A stretch of 64,000 nt of DNA, taken from the NCBI RefSeq assembly GCF_039522665.1, contig NZ_BAAADV010000007.1, positions 558,001 through 622,000 of the forward strand. Direction: 5' to 3'. Numbering within the stretch: the stretch's first letter is position 1; each line of letters begins with the position of its first letter. A model generated the notes under the pieces. The model saw only the letters and a program-made list of their open reading frames with translations, did no database searches and had not been told where the DNA came from. This DNA comes from Natronoarchaeum mannanilyticum. Its GTDB lineage: Archaea; Halobacteriota; Halobacteria; Halobacteriales; Natronoarchaeaceae. Shown here in pieces: positions 1 through 7,065 of the stretch. Both the position numbers and the translations under genes were made by a program.

Positions 1-542
1 ATCGCGACGTACATCGCGTAGATCACCGGCGCCGAGGGATTGATCGTGAAGCTCGTCGACACCTCGCCGACGTCGATCCCCTCGAAGAGGATCTCCATGT
101 CCCGCAGCGTGTCGACCGCGACGCCCTCCTTGCCGACCTCGCCGTCGGTCAGCGGGTCGTCCGAGTCCTTCCCCATCAGCGTCGGCATGTCGAACGCGGT
201 CGAGAGCCCGGTCTGACCTTCGTCGATCAGGTAGTGAAAGCGCTCGTTCGTCTCGGTCGCCGTACCGAAGCCGGCGAACTGGCGCATCGTCCACGTCCGG
301 CCGCGGTACATCGTCGGGTAGACGCCGCGCGTGAACGGTTCCTCGCCGGGGAAACCCAGATCGTCCAGGTAGTCGAGGTCGGCGACGTCCGCGGGCGTGT
401 ACAGCCGATCGACGTCGAGATTCGAGACCGTCGCGAACCGCTCCTTGCGCTCGCCGTGGCGGTCGAGCGCCGGGTCGAGCGTCTCCGCCTCCCACTCCTC
501 GCGGGCGTCCCTGATCGACGCGAGGTCGTCCTCGTCGTACAT
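1..542 (-). CDS. Methylmalonyl-CoA mutase large subunit, N-terminal part (runs off the left edge)
   Basis: About 180 N-terminal residues are visible, reading leftwards from ATG at 542. The protein opens MYDEDDLASIRDAREEWE and continues with a TPADVADLDYL segment, PTMYRGRTWTMRQFAGFGTA and STAFDMPTLMG, all characteristic of the substrate-binding barrel of B12-dependent methylmalonyl-CoA mutase. The family converts R-methylmalonyl-CoA to succinyl-CoA in propionate-type metabolism. The B12-binding domain is not in the window; in haloarchaea it is often a separate small gene. This start is chosen because it matches the usual N-terminus. Other acyl-CoA mutases (isobutyryl-, ethylmalonyl-) share these motifs, so the substrate is inferred. 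Confidence 0.9.
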   Translation of the reverse strand, partial: MYDEDDLASIRDAREEWEAETLDPALDRHGERKERFATVSNLDVDRLYTPADVADLDYLDDLGFPGEEPFTRGVYPTMYRGRTWTMRQFAGFGTATETNERFHYLIDEGQTGLSTAFDMPTLMGKDSDDPLTDGEVGKEGVAVDTLRDMEILFEGIDVGEVSTSFTINPSAPVIYAMYVA

Positions 543-688
543 GTCCGCTAGTTTTGCAGGACTAATGATGAAGATTCGGGTGGGTCGAAGCGGACGATCG
601 AGGAAAAGTACCGGCAGAAAGTCACCAAACGATCGGTACCGTCGGTTCTCGGTTGCGCCAGCGCTCGACGCCGCGCTCTCCGCCTCGG

Positions 689-1240
689 CTATTGCTCCTC
701 GCCGTCCGGGTCGACGACCTTCTTGCCCGTCTCCATCGGGACGACCTCCTGGTCGGCGTCCTCCCACTCGCGGTCGAGTTCCCTGCCCTCGAACAGCCGA
801 TCGAGGAAGACGGCCAGTCCGGCGACCTCGGAGTGGGGCTGGTTCGTGACGCCGACGTTCCAGTCGGCGGCCTCGTACACGTCGAACGACACCTTCTCGG
901 CGCCGACGACGATCAGGAGCGACTCGCCGTCGTCGTCGCGAGTGGCCCGAATCTCGTCCTCGACGTCCTGGACGCGCTCGCCGTACATCGTGAGGTGGGC
1001 GATCCGGCCGTCCCAGTTCCGGAGGACCGCCTTCGGCGAATCGGTCACCTCTGCCTCGAACGGCCCGCCGAACCGATCGGTGATGTCCCGCACCGTCTCG
1101 GCGGCCTGGCTCCCGCCGGCGAAGATCGCCCGATCGGCGCCGAGCGCCCGCGCCGTCAGTCCGACGTGCGTCGTCATGCGGTCGTCCCGTCCCGGCCGGT
1201 GGCCCAGCCGCAGGACGGCGACCGCTGGCTCCCCGTGCAT
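689..1240 (-). CDS. trm56: tRNA (cytidine(56)-2'-O)-methyltransferase (aTrm56)
   Basis: 183 residues, the usual length for this archaeal SPOUT-class enzyme, which 2'-O-methylates C56 in the T loop of tRNAs using S-adenosylmethionine. Diagnostic segments are VLRLGHRPGRDDRMTTHV near the N-terminus, GLTARALGADRAI, and the C-terminal knot LLIVVGAEKVSFDVYEAAD followed by VGVTNQPHSEVAGLAVFLD. The start at 1240 gives the family N-terminus directly before the VLRLGHR strand. The gene stands alone, facing the same way as the mutase. Confidence 0.93.
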   Translation of the reverse strand: MHGEPAVAVLRLGHRPGRDDRMTTHVGLTARALGADRAIFAGGSQAAETVRDITDRFGGPFEAEVTDSPKAVLRNWDGRIAHLTMYGERVQDVEDEIRATRDDDGESLLIVVGAEKVSFDVYEAADWNVGVTNQPHSEVAGLAVFLDRLFEGRELDREWEDADQEVVPMETGKKVVDPDGEEQ

Positions 1241-1415
1241 ACGTTCGGCCTCGCACGGCGCGGGTTAGGGGGTTTCGCTTCCGACCGGTCGGCTCCGAGG
1301 CACCCGAAAATGTTACAGCACGGCTCCCCGAGCATGAATGTTATTCGACCCCAGGAACCCAAAGAAACTTTACACGAAACTTAAAGTACCCGGTAACTAT
1401 CCACGAACAAGTGGC

Positions 1416-1565
1416 ATGACCGGGAAGATCGAGGCGATCGAACGGTGCGCGTACTGCCGGAGCTACGTTCCGGTGACGCCCGTGGACGTCGGCCGATCGG
1501 GCGAGGAGACCGGGCTGCGGGCAGTCGTGACGATCTGTCAGGCCTGTCAGAACGGCGGGTTGTGA
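1416..1565 (+). CDS. Small double-CxxC zinc-finger protein
   Basis: 49 residues beginning MTGKIEAIERCAYCRSY and ending ICQACQNGGL. Two CxxC pairs (CAYC, CQAC) about 35 residues apart are expected to hold one zinc ion. It resembles the many small zinc-finger microproteins of haloarchaea, whose roles are mostly unknown. The frame is open upstream to 1338, but the ATG at 1416 is preferred because an AT-rich box (about 1378-1388) lies about 30 bp upstream and the finger follows at once. Confidence 0.72.
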   Translation: MTGKIEAIERCAYCRSYVPVTPVDVGRSGEETGLRAVVTICQACQNGGL

Positions 1566-1652
1566 GCGCGGGAGTCGATCGAGTACTGGAGCCGAGCGAA
1601 AACGGCGACGCGAAGCCGGGAGCTATTCTGCGGTGCGATCGGGCTCCGACAT

Positions 1653-2552
1653 CTACCGAGCGAGTGCAGCCGACGCTTCGTCGCGGAGTCGGGCCGTCGT
1701 CGCTTCGATGTCGTACTCGACGACGCCGGCTTCGTCCAGCTTCGGCAGGTGAACGTGGTGTAGCTCCGCGGCGATCGCCTCGCGGTTCCGCGCGTTCCAC
1801 TCCGATTCGAGGTCGGCGGCGATTTCCGTCGGGCTGACGGCCGCATCGTCGCGCTCGGCGATCGACCGGACGACGCCGCGCCGTCGCTCGTCGGTGATCG
1901 AACGGTCGTCGAACAGCGACTCGATCGGCGTCGGATCGGCCGCGTCGGTCGGATCGGCCGCGTCGATCGGATCGGCGACGCTCGGCGTCGCGTCGGCATC
2001 CTCGAACGCCTCCCTCGCGTCGGCGTTCCGCACCGCCGCGTCGGCGTCACGCATCCCGGTGTCGGCGTCCTGCATCGGCGCCGCAGTCTCCTCCCCCGAT
2101 TCCTCGACGTCCGACGCCGACGTCGCGCCGCCGATCTGTTCGGTGAGCCGCGTCGTGTGCAGCCCGAACGCGAGCCCGAGCACGGCGCCGGCCGAGGCGA
2201 CCGAGACGAGGCGGAACAGCGACTCGACGACGACGGGCTCGCTCGTCCCGGCCGACATGACCGCCCAGCCGGCGACGACGCTGAGCGCGACGACGCCGAC
2301 GAACCAGCCCTGGGCGACCGTGTACACCTCGCCCGGCTCGAAGTCGTTCGTCGCGAGCCAGTAGCCGCCGTACATCAGCACGGCCGGCATCGCCGCCGCG
2401 GCCGCGAGTTCGATCCACCACTGCTCGAACGGCTCCGGCACGGCGACGACGTACATCACGCCGACCAGCGCCGCGACGAAGCCGATTCCGGTCGCCGCCC
2501 ACTCCCCCAGAGAGGGCACGGAGCGATCCCGGGTGCGGTCGTGCAGGGACAT
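1653..2552 (-). CDS. Membrane protein with C-terminal haloarchaeal winged-helix (DUF7344-like) domain
   Basis: 299 residues. Four hydrophobic segments (roughly residues 20-38, 45-65, 80-100, 110-130) are followed by an acidic, Ala/Asp-rich linker with a short repeat (PIDAADPTDAADP) and a C-terminal domain from about residue 215. That domain has the haloarchaeal DUF7344 pattern: short helices, AVSPTEIAADLES, LHHVHLPKLDEAGVVEYD. This family is considered a winged helix, so the protein may couple membrane state to transcription; that is inference. It is divergent from the lrp gene at 2700 and shares the intervening control region. Confidence 0.7.
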   Translation of the reverse strand: MSLHDRTRDRSVPSLGEWAATGIGFVAALVGVMYVVAVPEPFEQWWIELAAAAAMPAVLMYGGYWLATNDFEPGEVYTVAQGWFVGVVALSVVAGWAVMSAGTSEPVVVESLFRLVSVASAGAVLGLAFGLHTTRLTEQIGGATSASDVEESGEETAAPMQDADTGMRDADAAVRNADAREAFEDADATPSVADPIDAADPTDAADPTPIESLFDDRSITDERRRGVVRSIAERDDAAVSPTEIAADLESEWNARNREAIAAELHHVHLPKLDEAGVVEYDIEATTARLRDEASAALAR

Positions 2553-2664
2553 CCTGACGCGTAGGTCCGCAGCACGACTACATTATTCTTTCCCCGGCAC
2601 GCTCCGCGATGAATTATGCCTCTGCTAACCAGAAACGACCCGAAACCCCAACCGCGCGATGCAG

Positions 2665-2678
2665 AAACCCTTTTGTGG
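2665..2678 (+). promoter_or_regulatory. TATA-like box of the Lrp/aminotransferase operon
   Basis: The AT-rich stretch AAACCCTTTTGTGG is centred about 27 bp upstream of the ATG at 2700, as expected for a leaderless haloarchaeal transcript. It supports 2700 rather than upstream codons as the start. Confidence 0.4.
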
Positions 2679-2699
2679 TCGCCTTCGTCTCCCTGTGGT

Positions 2700-3185
2700 A
2701 TGAGCAAGCGCGAACTCCTCGATCTGCTCCTCGAGAACGCCCGCTACTCGACGGCGGACCTCGCTCGAATGACCGATCTCGACGAGGACGAGGTCGTGGC
2801 AACCGTCGAGGCGCTCGAATCGGAGGGCGTCATCAAGGGCTACCAGGCGGTCGTCGACTGGAACAAGGTCGCCGAGGAGCGCGTCCGCGCGTCGGTCGAG
2901 CTCAACGTCACCCTCGACCGCGAGACCAGCTACGGCGACATCGCCGAGCGGCTCGCGAAGTTCCCGCAGGTGACGACGCTGCGGCTCGTCAGCGGCGACT
3001 ACGACTTCGAGATGGAAGTCGAGGGCGAGTCGATGCAGGAGGTCTCGAAGTTCATCAGCGACAAGGTCGCGCCGGTGCCCGAGATCACCCAGACGGTGAC
3101 CCACTACGTGATGGACACCTACAAGGATCGCGGGCTGCAGATGAGCGACGGCGACGACGACGATCGCCTCTCGGTCTCGCCATGA
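2700..3185 (+). CDS. Lrp/AsnC family transcriptional regulator
   Basis: 161 residues. Residues 1-50 form the AsnC winged helix (LLDLLLENARYSTADLARMT, DEDEVVATVEALESEGVI), followed by the amino-acid-responsive RAM domain (about 65-145; VTTLRLVSGDYDFEMEVEG). It should bind promoter DNA as a dimer or octamer in response to an amino acid. The stop codon overlaps the ATG of the aminotransferase (ATGA, 3182-3185), so the pair is translationally coupled, which suggests control of amino-acid metabolism and probably of its own operon. The ATG at 2700 fits the upstream TATA-like box. Confidence 0.9.
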   Translation: MSKRELLDLLLENARYSTADLARMTDLDEDEVVATVEALESEGVIKGYQAVVDWNKVAEERVRASVELNVTLDRETSYGDIAERLAKFPQVTTLRLVSGDYDFEMEVEGESMQEVSKFISDKVAPVPEITQTVTHYVMDTYKDRGLQMSDGDDDDRLSVSP

Positions 3186-4318
3186 AGGTCAGCGACCGCG
3201 TCGAGGAGGTCCCACCCTCCGGGATCCGCAAGTTCTTCGAGCTGGCCGAGGAGATGGACGACGTCATCTCGCTGGGGGTCGGCGAGCCCGACTTCTCGGC
3301 GCCGTGGGCCGCCCGCGAGGCCGCCATCGCCTCGCTGGAGCAGGGTAAAACCTCCTACACCGCCAATCGGGGGCGCAAGGACCTCCGCGAAGAGATTTCT
3401 GCTCACGTCGCCGAGCGCTACGGATTGGAGTACGATCCCGACGACGAGATCATCGTGACGACCGGCGTCAGCGAAGGCGTCGACGTCGCGCTCCGGGCGC
3501 TGATCGACCCCGGCGACGTCGTCGCGGTCCCCCAGCCGTCGTACGTCTCCTACGAGCCGGGGATCACGTTCGCCGGCGGCGAGCCCCTGCCGGTGCCGAC
3601 CAGCGACGACGAGTTCAAACTGACAGTCGAGGGGCTGGAGCGAGCGGGCGCAGCGGACGCCGACGCGCTGCTGTACTGCTACCCCAACAATCCTACGGGT
3701 GCAATCATGACCGAGGACGACCTGCGCCCGGTCGCCGCGTTCGCCCGCGAGCACGACCTGACGGTGTTCGCCGACGAGATCTACTCGGAGCTCACCTACG
3801 GCCACGAGCACACCTCGATCGCGACGCTGCCGGGGATGCGCGAGCGGACGGTCGTGTTCAACGGGTTCTCGAAGGCCTTCGCGATGACGGGGCTGCGGCT
3901 GGGCTACGCGCTCGCGCCGCCGGAGGCCGTCGCCGGGATGAACCGCATCCACCAGTACTCGATGCTGTCGGCGCCGACGACCGCACAGTACGCCGCGATC
4001 GAGGCGCTGCGCAACTGCGAGGAGGAGGTCGCCGAGATGATCGGCCAGTACGATCGCCGCCGCCAGTTCGTGCTCTCGCGGTTCGACGAGATGGGCATCG
4101 ACTGCTTCGAGGCCGAGGGCGCGTTCTACGTGTTCCCCGAGGCGCCGGGCGGCGACGACGAGGCGTTCGCCGAGGCCCTGCTGCAGGAACACGGCGTCGC
4201 CGTCGTCCCGGGCTCGGTGTTCGGCGAGGACGGCGAGGGCCACCTGCGGGTGTCCTACGCCACCGGGCTGGACGATCTGCGGGAGGCGATGGACCGGATC
4301 GAGACGTTCGTCGAGTGA
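3182..4318 (+). CDS. PLP-dependent aminotransferase, class I/II
   Basis: 378 residues, typical of fold-type I aminotransferases of the aspartate/alanine group. Visible are VISLGVGEPDF at the N-terminus, the YPNNPTGAIM motif, ADEIYSELTYG with the Asp that contacts the pyridine nitrogen, the Schiff-base Lys near residue 231 (NGFSKAFAMTGLRLGY), and the C-terminal Arg in LRVSYA that binds the alpha-carboxylate. It transfers an amino group between an amino acid and a 2-oxo acid; the substrate cannot be told. The start overlaps the Lrp stop, so the regulator probably controls it. Confidence 0.92.
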   Translation: MKVSDRVEEVPPSGIRKFFELAEEMDDVISLGVGEPDFSAPWAAREAAIASLEQGKTSYTANRGRKDLREEISAHVAERYGLEYDPDDEIIVTTGVSEGVDVALRALIDPGDVVAVPQPSYVSYEPGITFAGGEPLPVPTSDDEFKLTVEGLERAGAADADALLYCYPNNPTGAIMTEDDLRPVAAFAREHDLTVFADEIYSELTYGHEHTSIATLPGMRERTVVFNGFSKAFAMTGLRLGYALAPPEAVAGMNRIHQYSMLSAPTTAQYAAIEALRNCEEEVAEMIGQYDRRRQFVLSRFDEMGIDCFEAEGAFYVFPEAPGGDDEAFAEALLQEHGVAVVPGSVFGEDGEGHLRVSYATGLDDLREAMDRIETFVE

Positions 4319-4433
4319 ACGGGTTCGTCGAGATTTTTGTAGACTGACGGCGCTGATTGCTGCGAATCGGCGCTCGAACGTTCTTGAACCGCTCCTAGGA
4401 ATACAGCAACGGCCGATACGGACGGCAACATCT

Positions 4434-4618
4434 CGAAAGCCCTCGGCCCGCTCCTAGCAACCGTGACAGCAGAGAACACCTGGACCGCGAAAGCCCTCGG
4501 CCCGCTCCTAGCAACGGTGAGAGCAGAGAACACCTGAATCGCGAAAGCCCTCGGCCCGCTCCTAGCAACGGTGAGAGCAGAGAACACCTGAATCGCGAAA
4601 GCCCTCGGCCCGCTCGCG
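4434..4618. repeat. 54-bp direct tandem repeat (three copies plus a partial fourth)
   Basis: Units begin at 4434, 4488, 4542 and 4596; the last stops after 23 bp. Each starts CGAAAGCCCTCGGCCCGCTC and continues CTAGCAACSGTGASAGCAGA. Units 2 and 3 are almost identical and unit 1 differs at a few positions. The same head sequence recurs, inverted, at 35124-35153 at the edge of element B. Because 54 is divisible by three the array is open in a minus-strand frame, but nothing else suggests coding. Confidence 0.93.
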
Positions 4619-5110
4619 GTGTCTGTGGTGGATATCCTCACTTCGTTCGGATAGTGCCACCGCAGACGCCGCGACCGCACCTCGCCCTTTCAGTCCACCG
4701 GAAGACTCGCTCCGCTCGTCTTCCGAGCCCTGCCTCGCTTCGCTCGGCAGGACACCAGGACAGTACCGCGACCGCTTGCGCGGGTCGCCACAAGGGCGAC
4801 CACGCGCACCCCGGCCCTCCCCCGGGGCGCGGCATGAACGCCGCGCCCGGCCATGCGGTTGCGGAGGCGCGCGCTGTCGAGCCTTCATGGCGAGACAGCA
4901 GCGCGCGAGGGGCGAACGAGGGAGCGACGCGACCGAGTGAGTCGGTTGGGGAGGATGAGGCTAGGTTGGGAGGGAATGAAAGGGGCCGCCGGGCTCGGTC
5001 CGGTGAGGCGAAGCAAGCACCACAGCGACTGAAAGGAGCGAGGAGCGCAGCGAGTCGCAACCGGTCGAGCCCGGCGGGGGCTTTCAGAGCGTTGTTGGCA
5101 GTCGCCACAG
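4600..5110. repeat. Intergenic hairpin-rich element A
   Basis: This fills the gap between the aminotransferase and the SDR gene, which has no credible gene. It aligns along its length with the reverse complement of 34640-35100 (element B). Hairpins seen: arms 4616-4625/4663-4672 with loop TCACTTCGTTC (4638-4648); GGAAGAC/GTCTTCC at 4700-4706/4718-4724 around TCGCTCCGCTC; CCTGCC/GGCAGG at 4729-4734/4746-4751 around TCGCTTCGCTC; and GGGCGCGGC/GCCGCGCCC at 4825-4848 around ATGAAC. Compared with B the stems change but stay complementary. Confidence 0.85.
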
Positions 5111-5206
5111 TGCCAGAGAACACGACAAATCTTCCCAGACCGTTCGCAGTTCGTGAGACTCCGGCGACGCGAACCATTTATCAGATAGCTCGCACCTGTT
5201 TTCAGT

Positions 5207-5998
5207 ATGGACCTGCAGATCGACGGGAACGCGGCGCTCGTCACGGCATCGAGCAGCGGCCTCGGGAAGGCCTCCGCGAAGGCGCTCGCCCGCGAGGGCG
5301 CGAACGTGGTCGTCAACGGTCGCGACGAGGAGCAACTCGCCGAAGCGGCCGACGAGATCCGCGAGGTGGCGTCGGGCGAGGTCGTCGAGCAGCCGGGCGA
5401 CCTCACCGAGAAAGCGGACATCGAGCGGCTCGTCGAGCGCACGGTAGCGGAGTTCGGCACCGTCGACCACCTCGTGACGAGCGCGGGCGGCCCGCCGAGC
5501 GGCCCGTTCTTGGAGACGACCGACGAGGACTGGTACGAGGCGTTCGACCTGCTGGTGATGAGCGTCGTCCGCCTCGTTCGCGAGGCCGAGCCCCACCTGC
5601 GCGAGGGCGAGAGCGGCACGATCGTCAACGTCACCTCCCGGAGCGTCAAGGAGGCGATCGACCAACTCGTGCTGTCGAACTCGGTTCGGATGAGCGTGAT
5701 CGGCCTCGAAAAGACGCTCTCGAAGGAGCTGGCGCCCGAGGTGCGGGCCAACGCGGTCCTTCCGGGCTCCCACGAGACCGCCCGCATCGAGGAGCTGATC
5801 GAGCAGGCCATGGAGCGGGGCGAGTACGACAGCTACGAGGAAGGGCTCGACGACTGGGCCGAGGGCAACCCCGCCGAGCGCATCGGCGACCCGATGGAGC
5901 TGGGCGAGGTCGTCGCCTTCCTCAGCTCACCCAAATCGAGCTACGTCAACGGCGTCGCCGTCCCGATCGACGGCGGGTCGGGCGCCTCGAACCTGTAG
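5207..5998 (+). CDS. Short-chain dehydrogenase/reductase lacking the YxxxK motif
   Basis: 263 residues with a full SDR Rossmann fold: cofactor loop TASSSGLG near residue 13, NGRDEEQL after strand 2 (an Arg typical of NADP preference), the NAG-like TSAGGPPSG, and C-terminal PIDGGSG. The catalytic Ser is probably in IVNVTSRS, but the usual YxxxK is SNSVR, so the Tyr and Lys are absent. Such divergent members are often annotated 3-oxoacyl-ACP reductase. The substrate is unknown and the reductase chemistry is doubtful. It follows element A and is transcribed alone; an AT-rich box (CCATTTATCAGATAG) lies about 30 bp upstream. Confidence 0.85.
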   Translation: MDLQIDGNAALVTASSSGLGKASAKALAREGANVVVNGRDEEQLAEAADEIREVASGEVVEQPGDLTEKADIERLVERTVAEFGTVDHLVTSAGGPPSGPFLETTDEDWYEAFDLLVMSVVRLVREAEPHLREGESGTIVNVTSRSVKEAIDQLVLSNSVRMSVIGLEKTLSKELAPEVRANAVLPGSHETARIEELIEQAMERGEYDSYEEGLDDWAEGNPAERIGDPMELGEVVAFLSSPKSSYVNGVAVPIDGGSGASNL

Positions 5999-6075
5999 TC
6001 GACGGTCAACCCCCGCAGCAACCCCACCGCGACGGACGCGGGGCACTTTTATTCCGGCCGCGAGTACGGCCGCGT

Positions 6076-7011
6076 ATGTCGCTGGTGCTCCCGAGCGAGA
6101 TCGTCGTCGAGCGCTTCGTCCCCACGGCCCGAGCCATGCTGGCCGCGGCGCTCGACGAGCGGGAGTTCACCCAGCAGGAGATCGCCGACCGGATCGGCGT
6201 CACGCAGGCCGCGGTGAGCAACCTCGTCAACGGGAACGTCGCCGTCGAGGAGCGGTTCAGCGAGGATCCGCGGATGGTCGAGACGATCGAGCGCATCGCC
6301 GACGGGTTCGAGGACGATCGGATGGACGGCGTCGACGCCATGGCCGAACTGATCGCCCTGGTCGAAGCGTTCGAGGATCGGGGGCCGATCTGCGCCGTCC
6401 ACGAGGACGCGATGCCGGAACTTGAGGGACTGGGCTGCGATCTCTGCGTCCGGGGCACCGACTCGGAGGTGCTCGCCGAGCGGGACGTTCTGGCGTCGGT
6501 TCGCCGGGCCGCCCGCTTGCTCGCCGGCACCGACGCGGTGGCCGAGCACGTCCCCAACGTCGGCACCAACGTGGGGATGGCCCTGCCCGACGCCGAAGAC
6601 GCGACCGACGTGGCGGCGATCCCCGGCCGGATCTACCGGATGCGCGGCAGCGTCGAGGTGCCCGCCAACCCCGAGTTCGGCGCCTCCGAGCACGTCGCTC
6701 GGACGGTTCTCGCCGCCCGGAGCGTCGATCCGGACGTCCGCGCGGCGCTGAACGTCGGGACGAGCGACGCCCTGCTCGCCGCGGCCCGCGAGCGCGGGAT
6801 CGATCCCCTGGAGTTCGATCCCGACTACGAGGACCGCGGCGACCACCTGCGCGAAGCGCTGAACTCGCGCGGAGTCGTCCCGCCGGTCCTGTTCCATCGC
6901 GGCGCCTTCGGCATCGAGCCCGTGACGTTCGTGCTCGGGCGGAACGCCGTCGAAGCCGCCGAACTGGCCGTCGACCTCGCCGATCGAGCGGCGGGCGGCC
7001 ACGAAACGTAA
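6076..7011 (+). CDS. thiR: ThiR-type thiamine regulator (HTH plus ThiN domain)
   Basis: 311 residues. An N-terminal Cro/XRE-like helix-turn-helix (FTQQEIADRIGVTQAAVSNL, residues about 35-55) is joined to a C-terminal ThiN domain (about 130-305; EHVPNVGTNVGMALP, IPGRIYRMRGSV). ThiN alone is thiamine-phosphate synthase in archaea. HTH-ThiN fusions without the ThiD kinase are known as ThiR, regulators of archaeal thiamine genes that sense thiamine phosphate. A CxxC (CDLC) lies between the two domains. No thiamine gene is adjacent, so it probably acts in trans. The symbol rests on domain architecture. Confidence 0.82.
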   Translation: MSLVLPSEIVVERFVPTARAMLAAALDEREFTQQEIADRIGVTQAAVSNLVNGNVAVEERFSEDPRMVETIERIADGFEDDRMDGVDAMAELIALVEAFEDRGPICAVHEDAMPELEGLGCDLCVRGTDSEVLAERDVLASVRRAARLLAGTDAVAEHVPNVGTNVGMALPDAEDATDVAAIPGRIYRMRGSVEVPANPEFGASEHVARTVLAARSVDPDVRAALNVGTSDALLAAARERGIDPLEFDPDYEDRGDHLREALNSRGVVPPVLFHRGAFGIEPVTFVLGRNAVEAAELAVDLADRAAGGHET

Positions 7012-7065
7012 GTACCTGCCCTTCGAATCCGTTCGCAGTACCGACATCGACGCCGGTATCCACCG

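Noticed and set aside
4434-4618. CRISPR-like array
   Set aside because: The 54-bp units are directly adjacent and near-identical along their whole length, so there are no unique spacers, and no cas gene is present.
4255-4680. Minus-strand frame with an 18-residue repeat (GPRAFA-type)
   Set aside because: The repeat follows from the 54-bp tandem array being divisible by three; no signal, domain or start context, and the frame overlaps the end of the aminotransferase gene.
4654-7011. 785-codon plus-strand frame through element A and ThiR
   Set aside because: Only the last 311 codons are protein-like (ThiR). The first part reads through the hairpin element and across the SDR gene in another frame.
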